From the NCBI GenBank assembly GCA_016788115.1, contig JAEURR010000007.1, positions 330,962-394,961 of the forward strand: a stretch of 64,000 bases of DNA, in the 5' to 3' direction. The notes beneath the pieces are model-generated. The model was not told the origin of the DNA. It saw only the letters and a list, made by a program, of their open reading frames with translations, and searched no databases. Of this stretch, positions 8,762-16,927 are shown piece by piece. Positions within the stretch are counted from its first letter, which is position 1. The number at the start of each line of letters is the position of its first letter. This DNA comes from Chthonomonas sp. (GTDB taxonomy: Bacteria; Armatimonadota; Fimbriimonadia; Fimbriimonadales; Fimbriimonadaceae). A program made the translations under genes and the position numbers.

Positions 8762-9487
8762 ATGCACCGCGTTCTCGCCATAGCCACCCTGGTCGCGATT
8801 CCCGCGTGGGCCGCCGCCGAGCCCGACCGTTGGACCCTGGATCTGGAAGGGGGTTGGGTATCCACTCGCTACAACACCGCCCAGGTGCCCAAGGCCACCG
8901 GCTCAAAAATTGACCTCGGACGATTACTCGGGCGCAAGGCGCAGCCCACCTACCGAGTCGCGCTGTCCTACCGAGACCATCATGATGGCGAATGGAAACT
9001 GATGCTCGCACCTCTGCGTCGTGCCACCTCGGGGACGCTCACCGGCCCAGCTAAGTTCGCGGGTCAGTCGTTCGCTGCAGGAAATGTAAACGGGCTCTAT
9101 CAGTTCAATAGCTACCGCCTGACTTACCGCAAGCCGTGGAGATCGGGCTGGTCCGTGGGTGGCACTCTCAAGGTCCGCGATGCCGAGATCCGGCTGAGCC
9201 AAGGTGCGACCGGGGCGAGCGAGAAGAACGTTGGATTCGTCCCGCTGCTCCACGTGCACAAGACGGGCACGCTGGCGCGCGGACTGAACTACGAATTGGA
9301 AGTGGATGGCCTCGCGGGAGGTCCCGGCCGGGCCGTTGATGCGACCTTCCGACTCACCCGCCCCCTGAACGCAAAGTCCGAGGCGTTTGTGGGAGTGCGC
9401 ATTCTCGAAGGAGGCGCGGACGTACCGAAAGTCCGAAACTTCGCGTGGCTGAACTATGTCACCGCCGGGGTCACCTTGCGGTTCTAA
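8762..9487 (+). CDS. Secreted or outer-membrane beta-barrel-like protein
   Basis: The 241-residue product has a signal peptide (MHRVLAIATLVAIPAWAAAEP) and then alternating aromatic and hydrophobic strands, ending in VTAGVTLRF. A terminal aromatic residue is typical of outer-membrane barrels. No specific family is recognised. A TAGAGT hexamer at 8751-8756 lies 5 nt before the ATG, consistent with a leaderless mRNA and with choosing this start over the in-frame ATG at 8645. Confidence 0.7.
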   Translation: MHRVLAIATLVAIPAWAAAEPDRWTLDLEGGWVSTRYNTAQVPKATGSKIDLGRLLGRKAQPTYRVALSYRDHHDGEWKLMLAPLRRATSGTLTGPAKFAGQSFAAGNVNGLYQFNSYRLTYRKPWRSGWSVGGTLKVRDAEIRLSQGATGASEKNVGFVPLLHVHKTGTLARGLNYELEVDGLAGGPGRAVDATFRLTRPLNAKSEAFVGVRILEGGADVPKVRNFAWLNYVTAGVTLRF

Positions 9488-9565
9488 GACGACCTTGGAG
9501 GCGGGCTAGCATCGCCCCGCCCAACGGTGGTATCCTAACCGCTCGCGGGTAACCGCACCAACCGT

Positions 9566-9637
9566 GGGGGCATAGCTCAATGGGAGAGCACCTGCTTTGC
9601 AAGCAGGGGGTTAGGGGTTCGAGTCCCCTTGCCTCCA
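9566..9637 (+). tRNA. tRNA-Ala(TGC)
   Basis: The acceptor arms GGGGGCA (9566-9572) and TGCCTCC (9630-9636) pair with discriminator A, and CCA is encoded at 9638-9640. The anticodon stem CCTGC/GCAGG encloses TTTGCAA with anticodon TGC at 9598-9600. An integrase scrap begins about 90 nt downstream, so the tRNA 3' end has probably served as an attachment site. Confidence 0.96.
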
Positions 9638-9728
9638 CCATAGAATTGCCCCTTTTGAACCTGCAATAGTACTCAGATTCCAGATTCAGGTTCGTGAAAA
9701 TCCGAATCATAAGCACCCAAAAAGGCAC

Positions 9729-9803
9729 CTATTCCCCAGACGCTCGCCGCGCTACATCTGCCCTAGCGTCGGGCTGGTACCGGGCGCAGACTTCGACAAG
9801 CAT
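9729..9803 (-). pseudogene. Tyrosine integrase C-terminal scrap beside tRNA-Ala
   Basis: The minus strand encodes about 24 codons ending LVEVCARYQPDARADVARRA and a stop at 9729. This aligns with the C terminus of the second integrase remnant at 33152-33352 (LLEVYAQFRPESRAAAASAA): L-EV-A---P--RA is shared in register. Only this tail remains. Its 3' end faces the tRNA-Ala 3' end at the same distance as in the tRNA-Ser copy. The assignment rests on that resemblance and position. Confidence 0.4.
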
Positions 9804-9848
9804 CTTTCACAAGTAGCCAACGCTCAACGCTGCGAGTACTGTTTCTGT

Positions 9849-10211
9849 ATGGATAAGGCGACTCCCATCATTCTCCGCTCAGATTCAGTATCGCTCACTA
9901 TTCTTCCTTTAGAGTTACAACCTGATGATGTAGGTGCAATTTCATGCCGGGTGGATTTTGAGGCTACTGGCATCGGGGTCATTCACTCATCGGCAAGCAT
10001 CGCGATAGACAACCTAAATCGATTTGCGCATGAAGTGGACCAGCTGCGAACGACTCTGTCCGGGAAGGTTTCACTCTATTCGGTTGAAGAAGACTTTGAG
10101 TGCTTGATCGATTGTGTTGCCGGAAAGGTCGAGATCATCAGCATCGTGCCATTGCCCTGTGATTTGGGCCGTCTCCATTTGCGCTTTGACACTGATCAAA
10201 GCTTCTTGTAA
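9849..10211 (+). CDS. Hypothetical protein, possibly WapI-type immunity protein
   Basis: The 120-residue product has no signal peptide. The middle (IAIDNLNRFAHEVDQLRTTLSGKVSLYSVEEDFECLIDC) resembles small proteins annotated as WapI-family immunity proteins, which protect against contact-dependent toxins; the match is by pattern and not certain. A TACTGT -10 hexamer at 9837-9842 lies 6 nt before the ATG. It sits alone in the decayed island after tRNA-Ala, with no toxin gene beside it. Confidence 0.55.
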   Translation: MDKATPIILRSDSVSLTILPLELQPDDVGAISCRVDFEATGIGVIHSSASIAIDNLNRFAHEVDQLRTTLSGKVSLYSVEEDFECLIDCVAGKVEIISIVPLPCDLGRLHLRFDTDQSFL

Positions 10212-10435
10212 GTCCTCAATGCTCCCAGAGCACCCAGTTCGACACTTCGAGCGATGAGACCTTGGTCGCGATAGGACGCCTCTCGATTTTGGACGCGCAA
10301 CACTTGGACATGGGAGAACTCCCCCCTGCCTGACTTCAGAAGCCTCGGGCGTTCAACTCTCCAGCGAACACTTGAAGTGCCGTCCCCTGTTCACGCAGAG
10401 TGAACAGATGACGGAAAGCTCGGCTCTGCTCGAAT

Positions 10436-10936
10436 TTATTGCCGTGCGTCAACGGGTTCGCTTTCCAGGGCTAAAACTCCAAAAACACATTCATGAACCT
10501 CTATAAGTGAGTCGCGATTCACAAAGCGACTAAGTCCTTCCAGCCCTGGAACAAACTCCCGGCTTGCCAGCGAGCGCTTGCGGGTTAGGCTTCGTTTCCG
10601 CAGTCGGGAAGAATTCTCGGGCCGCATATAGTCGGGGCCATAAATGATCCGCAAATACTCCGTACCCCTGCATTTGATCGCTGGCTGAACCAGGCGTCCT
10701 TTGTGAAACTCGAGGAAGTTCTTTGGCTTAACGACCATCCCATCGCCTCCACCCTTCGTAAGATCTTCCCACCAAGCGATGGCCGAGGCACAGGCTGCTT
10801 CATCGGTTAGATCAACTTCGCGGTATGGCGTCCGAATCAAGATTCTCGGATCTTCATCGGCGATTCGGCCTAGCGTTTCTATATGCCATAGGTGGTCCTT
10901 TGAGGAATGGACTTCCAGTCGGGCTACGCCCTCCCT
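10436..10936 (-). pseudogene. pnkp: 3' remnant of bacterial polynucleotide kinase-phosphatase-ligase (Pnkp)
   Basis: The open frame after a stop at 10937-10939 encodes about 166 residues that match only the C-terminal ligase end of bacterial Pnkp: EVHSSKDHLWHIETLGR, TPYREVDLTDE, GGDGMVVKP, QPAIKCRGTEYLRIIYGP, and the terminal VHECVFGVLALESEPVD. Bacterial Pnkp is normally over 800 residues with kinase, phosphatase and ligase domains and repairs cut RNA with Hen1. The kinase, phosphatase and most of the ligase are missing. No start codon or signal fits translation of the whole frame, so it is read as a remnant. Confidence 0.8.
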
Positions 10937-11041
10937 TCATACCAAACTTGAGGTAGAACCCCGTTCGTCAACCCCGGAGGTCTCAGCCTAGACTGTCTTC
11001 AACAATGGGGGCAGACCACTTTCATTTTGGCAAAACCGATG

Positions 11042-11506
11042 CTACCTACGCAGTTTAGGCAAGAAATATCTCCTCGCAACAGTAAGCTTGGTGACTTTAA
11101 ACACCCACCCAATAGCTCCGACTAAACCGAGTTGGAGTAGTCCTTGGGGAGCGGTCCCGATGAACGATTCACCGAAGCGGGACAGATTAATGGGCCACCC
11201 CTCCAAGTCCTTGCCTACTGCCGATGCGAGAGTTATAACCAGTAGGTGAACCGCCGCCGCCGCTATCCAGAAAACAGCTCCTGCTCTGCTATTCTGCCGA
11301 ACCCAAATAAAGACCTCTCCAACAACAAGAAGGCGAGCCACCCACTGCACTCCAACAGGCATCGACATCGGCCACGCATAACCTAATGCATTTCCTTGAT
11401 GAAATAAAGTTGGAAGGTCGTAAAAGGCAATGGTTAAAGTAACACCAAGGAGTGTACCAAGTCCGATAGCCCGCCCAATCATTGCCTCATTGATCCCCCT
11501 CTCCAT
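11042..11506 (-). CDS. Small integral membrane protein, unknown function
   Basis: From ATG 11506 the product is 154 residues with about four hydrophobic segments (AIGLGTLLGVTLTIAFY; MPVGVQWVARLLVVGEVFIWV; AVFWIAAAAVHLLVITLASAV; GLLQLGLVGAIGWVFKV). I do not recognise a family. It lies between the surviving 5' end of hen1 and the surviving 3' end of pnkp, where the middle of the RNA-repair operon should be, so it probably arrived with the event that removed that segment. An upstream start at 11596 is possible but adds basic, non-hydrophobic sequence shared with the hen1 frame. Confidence 0.55.
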   Translation of the reverse strand: MERGINEAMIGRAIGLGTLLGVTLTIAFYDLPTLFHQGNALGYAWPMSMPVGVQWVARLLVVGEVFIWVRQNSRAGAVFWIAAAAVHLLVITLASAVGKDLEGWPINLSRFGESFIGTAPQGLLQLGLVGAIGWVFKVTKLTVARRYFLPKLRR

Positions 11507-12003
11507 GAGATAGGCGTTCTCAATGTTCCAGGTACAGGCATATGTGGACCGTAACCGTAATCTACGATTACTGTCATAGGCTTGCCGTTTCCCCATTCTC
11601 GTGTAAGGTCCATCACTTCTTTGCCGCTTGCCGATCGAACGACCGGGATTGTAATTTCAAGGGGGATCGGCAGTTCTGCAAGGGCCTGATGTTCTTTACT
11701 CTGCCCGGACATCGCCGTGCGAAACGCTACCACCAACGCAACCGAAGAAAAACTATTCGCTGTATAGGGGCGGTCGTTGACATACTGCTCTGCCGTGCCG
11801 CTTGCATTGCCTTTCTTTCTGGACAACTTCACTGGATCAACATTGGCGACTAAGGCCACCGTTGTCCGAGTCGCAGAAGCTTCCGGATAGGCAGCTAGTA
11901 CCCGCCCGAAATTCGTTTCGCGCTCGAAAATCCGATCCGGGTTCTTATGAAGCAGAAAACCAAGATCCGTCGCAGGTTGATGAGTGGTCGATATGAGGAT
12001 CAT
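11479..12003 (-). pseudogene. hen1: 5' remnant of hen1 (RNA 3'-terminal 2'-O-methyltransferase)
   Basis: The first about 128 residues match the N-terminal domain of bacterial Hen1: ISTTHQPATDLGFLLHKNPDR, AAYPEAS, ALVANVDPVKL, EQYVNDRPYTANSFSSVAL, and a PLEITIPVV strand. The match stops near position 11620; the remaining frame is unrelated and overlaps the membrane protein gene. The methyltransferase domain (normally about 250 more residues) is absent. In intact genomes hen1 precedes pnkp on the same strand, which is the relative order and orientation of the two remnants here. Confidence 0.75.
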
Positions 12004-12550
12004 GCTCTCGAATGGAATGCCGATTCTCCGCTACCAATAGCTGTGCAAACCCGAATCTGGCATCGGCTGACATGGTACCTGGCTGTGCTTGGAGTTCCTC
12101 TCCTGCGCCTTGTTCCATGCGGTTGGCTACTCAAGTTTGAGTGCGAAAACCGTCCCTGAATCTCCACCCCGGATTTGCCCGTGCCGATCTTGCAGAACCG
12201 CTCAAACTCTCGATTCAGGATTCGACAATCTAGACCCGCCGTCGGCTCAAACCCGAGCCAAACGTACAAGATGAACAGGAGCCGAGTCAATGATCACTCG
12301 GCGAACTTGAATGCCGCCAGATTCTTGGCGTTACTGCACAAAGGAATCCATTTTCCGCTCGCCGTATCCGCTAGCTTCGCTTCCTGCATCAGCTTTAAGC
12401 AAATAGCTTCGCAGGACGAGCATCTTGGGTGCAACGCCACTCCATCCAAGAGCCCATCGGGCAACCATTTGCAGCGCGTTGAATCCCTTTATGAACTCGT
12501 CTAATCCACTCGCTCCTGGGTGGCGCACCTGCATGGGGCAACCACCCTCA
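12004..12550. other. Intergenic stretch without a supportable gene
   Basis: Short open frames exist on both strands but none shows a family motif, a promoter with correct spacing, or a plausible start. It lies at the right edge of the decayed island after tRNA-Ala and probably contains degraded DNA. Confidence 0.5.
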
Positions 12551-13423
12551 TCACACCCAAGCCACGACTTGCTCCGGACGGTACGGAATTAGAGTCGCTT
12601 GCGGCGCGTCGGTCGAGCGGATCACCCCGATGAGTTCCATCTTTGCGCGGCCCAGGCCCTCGTCAGCCCCCGCGTCCAGCACGTACTGCGCGATCGGGTC
12701 GATGGGCGTCAAGTCCGGCAGCGTGATGTTCATGCTCACCTGCACCACGTCTTGGCTCGCGAGCGGCAAGCCCAGCGCCCGGACGCCCAGGAATCTGGGG
12801 TCGCCGTCCTGCCGTAACCGGCGGATGGCCCCCGCGATGAGCCTAGCGGTCTCCAGATCGCCTGAGTGGAAGTTCGCATTGAGCGCGATCAGAAAATCGC
12901 GCACCCCCATCACCGATGCGCCCCACTGCGGGTGTGCCGCCTTGGGGCCGAAGTCTGGCTGGAGTTCCCCGCGCAGCAGTAACCCACCGAACCCACCCTT
13001 GCGGAGCGCTGGCAGGTCGCTCTCGTGCCGACCTCGCTCCGATTTCTCGTACAAGAAGACTGGAATCCCGAATCGAGCAGCGAAGTTGCTCGCGTACTTC
13101 TCCACGTCCGCTAGCAGGTCCAGCGTCGGAGCTTCGCCCACCGGTATGAACGGGCACACATCCAGCGCGCCAATGCGCGGGTGTACGCCGCTGTGTCGGT
13201 TCAGATCAATCGAGTCCAGAATCAGCGCGTTCAGGCTGTCCAGGGTCGATTCGATGGCCCCCCAATCGCCCGCCGAAAACGCAATGACGGTGCGATTGTG
13301 GTCCAGATCCGATTCGCAAAAGTGCAAGCAGACGGGTTGGGACTCTACCAGTGCACGGCACTGGCGCAAGAGGTTCGGGCTGCGCCCGAAGGACCAATTT
13401 GGAACGGTAAGGATCATCGCCAC
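12551..13423 (-). CDS. ftcD: Glutamate formimidoyltransferase
   Basis: The 290-residue product matches the formiminotransferase half of FtcD: LTVPNWSFGR, then FSAGDWGAIESTLDSL, IDLNRHSGVHPRIGALDVCPFIP, and GVRDFLIALNANF. It transfers the formimino group from formiminoglutamate to tetrahydrofolate in histidine breakdown. The cyclodeaminase domain of the bifunctional enzyme is absent. The GTG start overlaps the fabI stop by 1 nt; an ATG 6 nt later is an alternative. No hut genes are nearby, so the pathway context is missing. Confidence 0.92.
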   Translation of the reverse strand: MAMILTVPNWSFGRSPNLLRQCRALVESQPVCLHFCESDLDHNRTVIAFSAGDWGAIESTLDSLNALILDSIDLNRHSGVHPRIGALDVCPFIPVGEAPTLDLLADVEKYASNFAARFGIPVFLYEKSERGRHESDLPALRKGGFGGLLLRGELQPDFGPKAAHPQWGASVMGVRDFLIALNANFHSGDLETARLIAGAIRRLRQDGDPRFLGVRALGLPLASQDVVQVSMNITLPDLTPIDPIAQYVLDAGADEGLGRAKMELIGVIRSTDAPQATLIPYRPEQVVAWV

Positions 13424-14187
13424 TACATGGCTACGATGTTGTAACCGTTATCAATGTACACGACCTGACCGGTCACGCCGCGGCTCAGATCGCTCAGCAG
13501 GTAGACGGCGTTCTGGCCGACCTCGGGCTGGGCAAAGTCGCGCTTCAGCGGTGCCTTGTCCTTCACGTGGTCGATCATGGAACCCAGGTCCTTGACGCCG
13601 CGCGCCGCGACCGTGTTGATCGGTCCCGGGCTGAGGGTATTCACCCGGATCCCCCGCGTTCCCAGATCCTGGCTCAGGTAGCGCACCGCCGATTCAAGTG
13701 CAGCCTTGGCGACACCCATCACGTTGTAGTTCCCCACCGCGCGCACACTGCCCAGATAGCTGAGCGCGATCACACTGGCATCGTCGTTCAGGATCGGCTC
13801 CAGGTGTCGGCAAAGGGCCACCAGCGAGTAACAACTCACATCCATGGCGATCTGGAACCCATCGCGGCTGGTATCGATGAAGCGCCCCGCCAGGTCCTCG
13901 CGCTTTGCGAACGCGGCACTGTGAACGAGGAAGTCAATCTTGCCGTAGGTCACCGCAACGTCGCGCGCCAACTGCTCCAACTGCGCCTCGTCGGAGAAAT
14001 CGACGACGAACGGGGCGTATGCGGCGTTGTCGCCGATGAGCTTGGAGACTCCCTCTAGCATGCGCTCGTTCTGCGCCCCCACGCCGACGCTCGCGCCGTG
14101 TGCGGCAGCCGCTTCGGCGATAGCCCATCCGATCGAGTTCTTGTTCACGACGTTCAGGACGAGACCCTTCTTCCCTTCCAACAGCAT
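13423..14187 (-). CDS. fabI: Enoyl-[acyl-carrier-protein] reductase (NADH)
   Basis: The 254-residue short-chain dehydrogenase has the FabI-specific start LEGKKGLVLNVVNKNSIGWAIA, HSAAFAKREDLAGRF, and the divergent active site with ALSYLGSVRAVGNYNVMGVAKAALE (Y-x6-K). The end GVTGQVVYIDNGYNI is also typical. It catalyses the last reduction of fatty acid elongation. A CATAAT -10 (14194-14199, minus strand) lies 6 nt before the ATG with no Shine-Dalgarno. It is the first gene of a two-gene unit with ftcD and is divergent from the helicase. Confidence 0.95.
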   Translation of the reverse strand: MLLEGKKGLVLNVVNKNSIGWAIAEAAAAHGASVGVGAQNERMLEGVSKLIGDNAAYAPFVVDFSDEAQLEQLARDVAVTYGKIDFLVHSAAFAKREDLAGRFIDTSRDGFQIAMDVSCYSLVALCRHLEPILNDDASVIALSYLGSVRAVGNYNVMGVAKAALESAVRYLSQDLGTRGIRVNTLSPGPINTVAARGVKDLGSMIDHVKDKAPLKRDFAQPEVGQNAVYLLSDLSRGVTGQVVYIDNGYNIVAM

Positions 14188-14235
14188 GCCGGGATTATGG
14201 CACTCTTACCGGGTGCGGAGGTACACCTTTCAACC

Positions 14236-16290
14236 ATGGGGGAACTCTCGGCCAACGAGCTGATCGATCTAGCGTATCAGCGACTGCTGGCCCGCCCCGG
14301 ATTCGTGCTGCGAGAAGATCAGCGTCAGGTGTCGTTGCTCCTGAGCGACTGCATAGCCGAAGGCTCACGCGGGGCGTTCGAGGCTCCGACCGGACTGGGC
14401 AAGTCGCTGGCGTGCCTGATCCCCGCCATCGCCCACGCACTGGCGAACAACACGCGCGTCATCATCGCAACGTACACCAACATCCTAGCCGAACAGTACT
14501 GGCGCACCGATCTGCCGCTCGCCCTAAGCCTTTTCGATTCCGCCCCCAAGACGTCGTTCCTCATCGGTCGGACCCGCTACGCATGTATGGCGGCCTTGCA
14601 AGAAACCAACCACGACGCTGCCGACGCCATGGCGCTGCACGCCGAACTGGGCATCGAATCTGAGTTTCGCAAGATCGTGAACCTGAAACCGCGAGAGAAT
14701 GCCGCCCTGTGGAGCGCAGTCTCGACTCCCCCGGTCTGCCCTGGGCGCCTGTGCGACTTGTACTCATCGTGCTACTACTACCGCGCGCGACGTCAGGCCG
14801 AGAAAGCAGAGGTGGTGATCACAAACCACAGCGTAGTGCTGCAAGACGCCCTGATGCGCCGCGCCAGCGAGAGTGCACTCTCGCTGCTGGGCAACTACGG
14901 ATACGTGATCTTCGACGAAGCCCATGACCTGCTCCAATCGGTTCCGAACGCGCTAGAGTTTGAACTGAGCGAAGCGAAGCTGAATCTAATGATGAGCTTG
15001 AGCGCGAAGATCGAGCGCGCCATGGAGAACGCAGCCAATGCGGCCAAAGCTCAGGGGGTGCTGCACGCCCTCTGCGAGGGCTTCAGGAAGGATCTGACCG
15101 AGGCAGCTGGTCGACTTCGCACGTACCAAAGCTGTCTCGGCGCTCCAGGCATCTTGTCCGTCTCACCGGAGTCGCTGCGCGATCACCCACAGATCAAGAG
15201 TCGCCTCCAGCTCTCGCGGCTAGAGATCGCCGAGGCGGTCGCGCTCGAAGTCGCCGACACGATGGAGCGATTCACCGCTGCTTGCCAAGAGTTGGTTCGC
15301 GGATGGGAGATGGAGGGACGGATCGACCCGAATCTAGCGAGCAGTGCCACCGATTCAATCCTCAACTACGACGTCTTCTTGCGTGATTTTGCACTTGGTT
15401 GTCGTACTTTGTTTACGCAAGATGTCACAGGCATCACCTATGTTGATTCGGTGCAAGCAGAGCCGCGAATCCGGTACGACGTCATCGACTTTGCTCCACT
15501 ACTACAGGAACTGCTCTGGGACGTGAAACCGGCGGCGTGCATGTCTGCCACGTTGGCGATCGATGGAAGTTTGGAGTTTTTCAACGATTCCCTTGGTTTC
15601 ACCCCCGATTTCCTGGAGATTCTGCCAAGCCCATTTGACTTTTCGACGCAAGCAGCACTTTACGCTCCTGCCCCGGGTGCGATACCGGACCCATCGGAAG
15701 CGCGCAAGCTGGGGCAAGAATCACAGTACTTCGACGCCATCGCCCGCGAACTGACGGAGATCATCACACTGATGCGCGGACGCACCCTGGCCCTGTTCCA
15801 CTCGCGACGTGAAATGGAAGAGGTCCACCGAAGGATGCGGCTCTCAGAGGAGTATCCTATTTTGATGCAGTCGACTCGCTCTGCATCGTACGTGGGTGAG
15901 CAGTTCAAAAAGAATATTGCGTCATCGCTCTTCGCGCTACGCAGCTTCTGGACCGGGTTCGATGCGCCCGGCGAGACGCTCTCGTGCGTCGCACTCGTCC
16001 GGGTCCCGTTCCAGGTCCCCGTCGATCCCGCGCAGGTGGCCAAGCACGCTTGGCTACAGCAGGCTGGGAAAAGCAGCTTCTCGCAATGGACTCTGCCACA
16101 CGCCAAAATGCTTGTGAGGCAGGGCGTCGGACGACTCATCCGAAACGACCAGGATCGGGGGCTGATCTGCCTGCTCGACCCGCGCATCCGCGGCAAACAG
16201 TACGGCGCGGAAATCCTGGAGAATCTCCCGCCTGGCATGCGTGAGTACAGCGACGTCAGCGACGCGATCGGATGGCTCGGGCTGGGTTAG
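14236..16290 (+). CDS. DinG/XPD-like superfamily 2 ATP-dependent helicase
   Basis: The 684-residue protein has Walker A (EAPTGLGKSLA), VIIATYTNILAEQYW, a DEAH box (YVIFDEAHDLL), motif V/VI sequences LRSFWTGFDAPGETLSCVALVRVPF and RQGVGRLIRNDQDRG. Cysteines in the insert after motif Ia (YACMA, PPVCPGRLCDLYSSC) look like the four-cysteine iron-sulfur site of XPD/DinG helicases. It should unwind DNA with 5'-to-3' polarity. ATG 14236 was chosen because it starts at the usual N terminus and TACACC precedes it by 8 nt; an ATG at 14197 is in frame. Confidence 0.88.
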   Translation: MGELSANELIDLAYQRLLARPGFVLREDQRQVSLLLSDCIAEGSRGAFEAPTGLGKSLACLIPAIAHALANNTRVIIATYTNILAEQYWRTDLPLALSLFDSAPKTSFLIGRTRYACMAALQETNHDAADAMALHAELGIESEFRKIVNLKPRENAALWSAVSTPPVCPGRLCDLYSSCYYYRARRQAEKAEVVITNHSVVLQDALMRRASESALSLLGNYGYVIFDEAHDLLQSVPNALEFELSEAKLNLMMSLSAKIERAMENAANAAKAQGVLHALCEGFRKDLTEAAGRLRTYQSCLGAPGILSVSPESLRDHPQIKSRLQLSRLEIAEAVALEVADTMERFTAACQELVRGWEMEGRIDPNLASSATDSILNYDVFLRDFALGCRTLFTQDVTGITYVDSVQAEPRIRYDVIDFAPLLQELLWDVKPAACMSATLAIDGSLEFFNDSLGFTPDFLEILPSPFDFSTQAALYAPAPGAIPDPSEARKLGQESQYFDAIARELTEIITLMRGRTLALFHSRREMEEVHRRMRLSEEYPILMQSTRSASYVGEQFKKNIASSLFALRSFWTGFDAPGETLSCVALVRVPFQVPVDPAQVAKHAWLQQAGKSSFSQWTLPHAKMLVRQGVGRLIRNDQDRGLICLLDPRIRGKQYGAEILENLPPGMREYSDVSDAIGWLGLG

Positions 16291-16898
16291 GGTCGCTCCA
16301 CCCGTGCACGATCTGGGAACTTCCACACCTCCAAATCCACCTCCGCACCAATCGCGCCCAGGTCGAATCCAGGACCAAACGGATCGGACTTTCGCTTGGG
16401 GGAGACCTCGTAGTGCGTAGTCACATATTTTATCGTCGGGAGAGCGCCCGCCAGAACAGAAATCAAGGACTGGCATGCTTCGATCTGTGCATCAGTGTAA
16501 CTTTCTGATCCATCGTTCATATTCACAAAGCTAATTCCGATGGAATATCTATTGACACTACAGCCGGCTTCGAAGTGGTGTACTCGCTTCTTCGCTACGT
16601 TGCTTGAATTGTACGGATATTGCTTCATGCTCACGCCCGCCGCTTGCTCTTGGGGCCCATAGCTACTCCCTGCGTGACTGCACATGCGCATCGATGCGCA
16701 CCCTTTGTAAATCGTTCCGTCGCGGGCGATCAGATAATGATAGGCGTAACCCTTGGATCGAAGTGTGCTCACTGCGTTCGCCACGCTGTTGTCGGGACGT
16801 TCGCGACCGGCGGTCGAGTGCAGCACGATCGTATCGAGGACGACCCCTGCAGGTCGGGGGCTAGACTTAAGTTCAGGGCGAATCAGACGTATTTCCAT
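16287..16898 (-). CDS. N-acetylmuramoyl-L-alanine amidase (amidase_2 fold)
   Basis: The 203-residue protein has the amidase_2/PGRP layout: DTIVLHSTAGRE (first zinc His), YHYLIARDGTIYKG, NRYSIGISFVN, and KYVTTHYEVSPKRKSDPFGPGFD, with the second zinc His in TTHYEVS. It would cleave the amide linking muramic acid to the stem peptide. No signal peptide is visible, so its export is unclear. ATG 16898 follows GGGAGAAACC. Its end overlaps the convergent helicase by 4 nt. Confidence 0.9.
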   Translation of the reverse strand: MEIRLIRPELKSSPRPAGVVLDTIVLHSTAGRERPDNSVANAVSTLRSKGYAYHYLIARDGTIYKGCASMRMCSHAGSSYGPQEQAAGVSMKQYPYNSSNVAKKRVHHFEAGCSVNRYSIGISFVNMNDGSESYTDAQIEACQSLISVLAGALPTIKYVTTHYEVSPKRKSDPFGPGFDLGAIGAEVDLEVWKFPDRARVERP

Positions 16899-16927
16899 GG
16901 TTTCTCCCGTGCTTCGGGGCACACTGG

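Noticed and set aside
9471..9728. Open frame across tRNA-Ala containing SMVEARGLEPLTPCLQSRC.
   Set aside because: This is the familiar false protein produced by translating a tRNA antisense strand; the same applies to frames across the other tRNAs.
12000..12290. A 96-codon open frame on the minus strand upstream of hen1.
   Set aside because: No family motif, no promoter at the right distance and no sensible start; it is treated as background.
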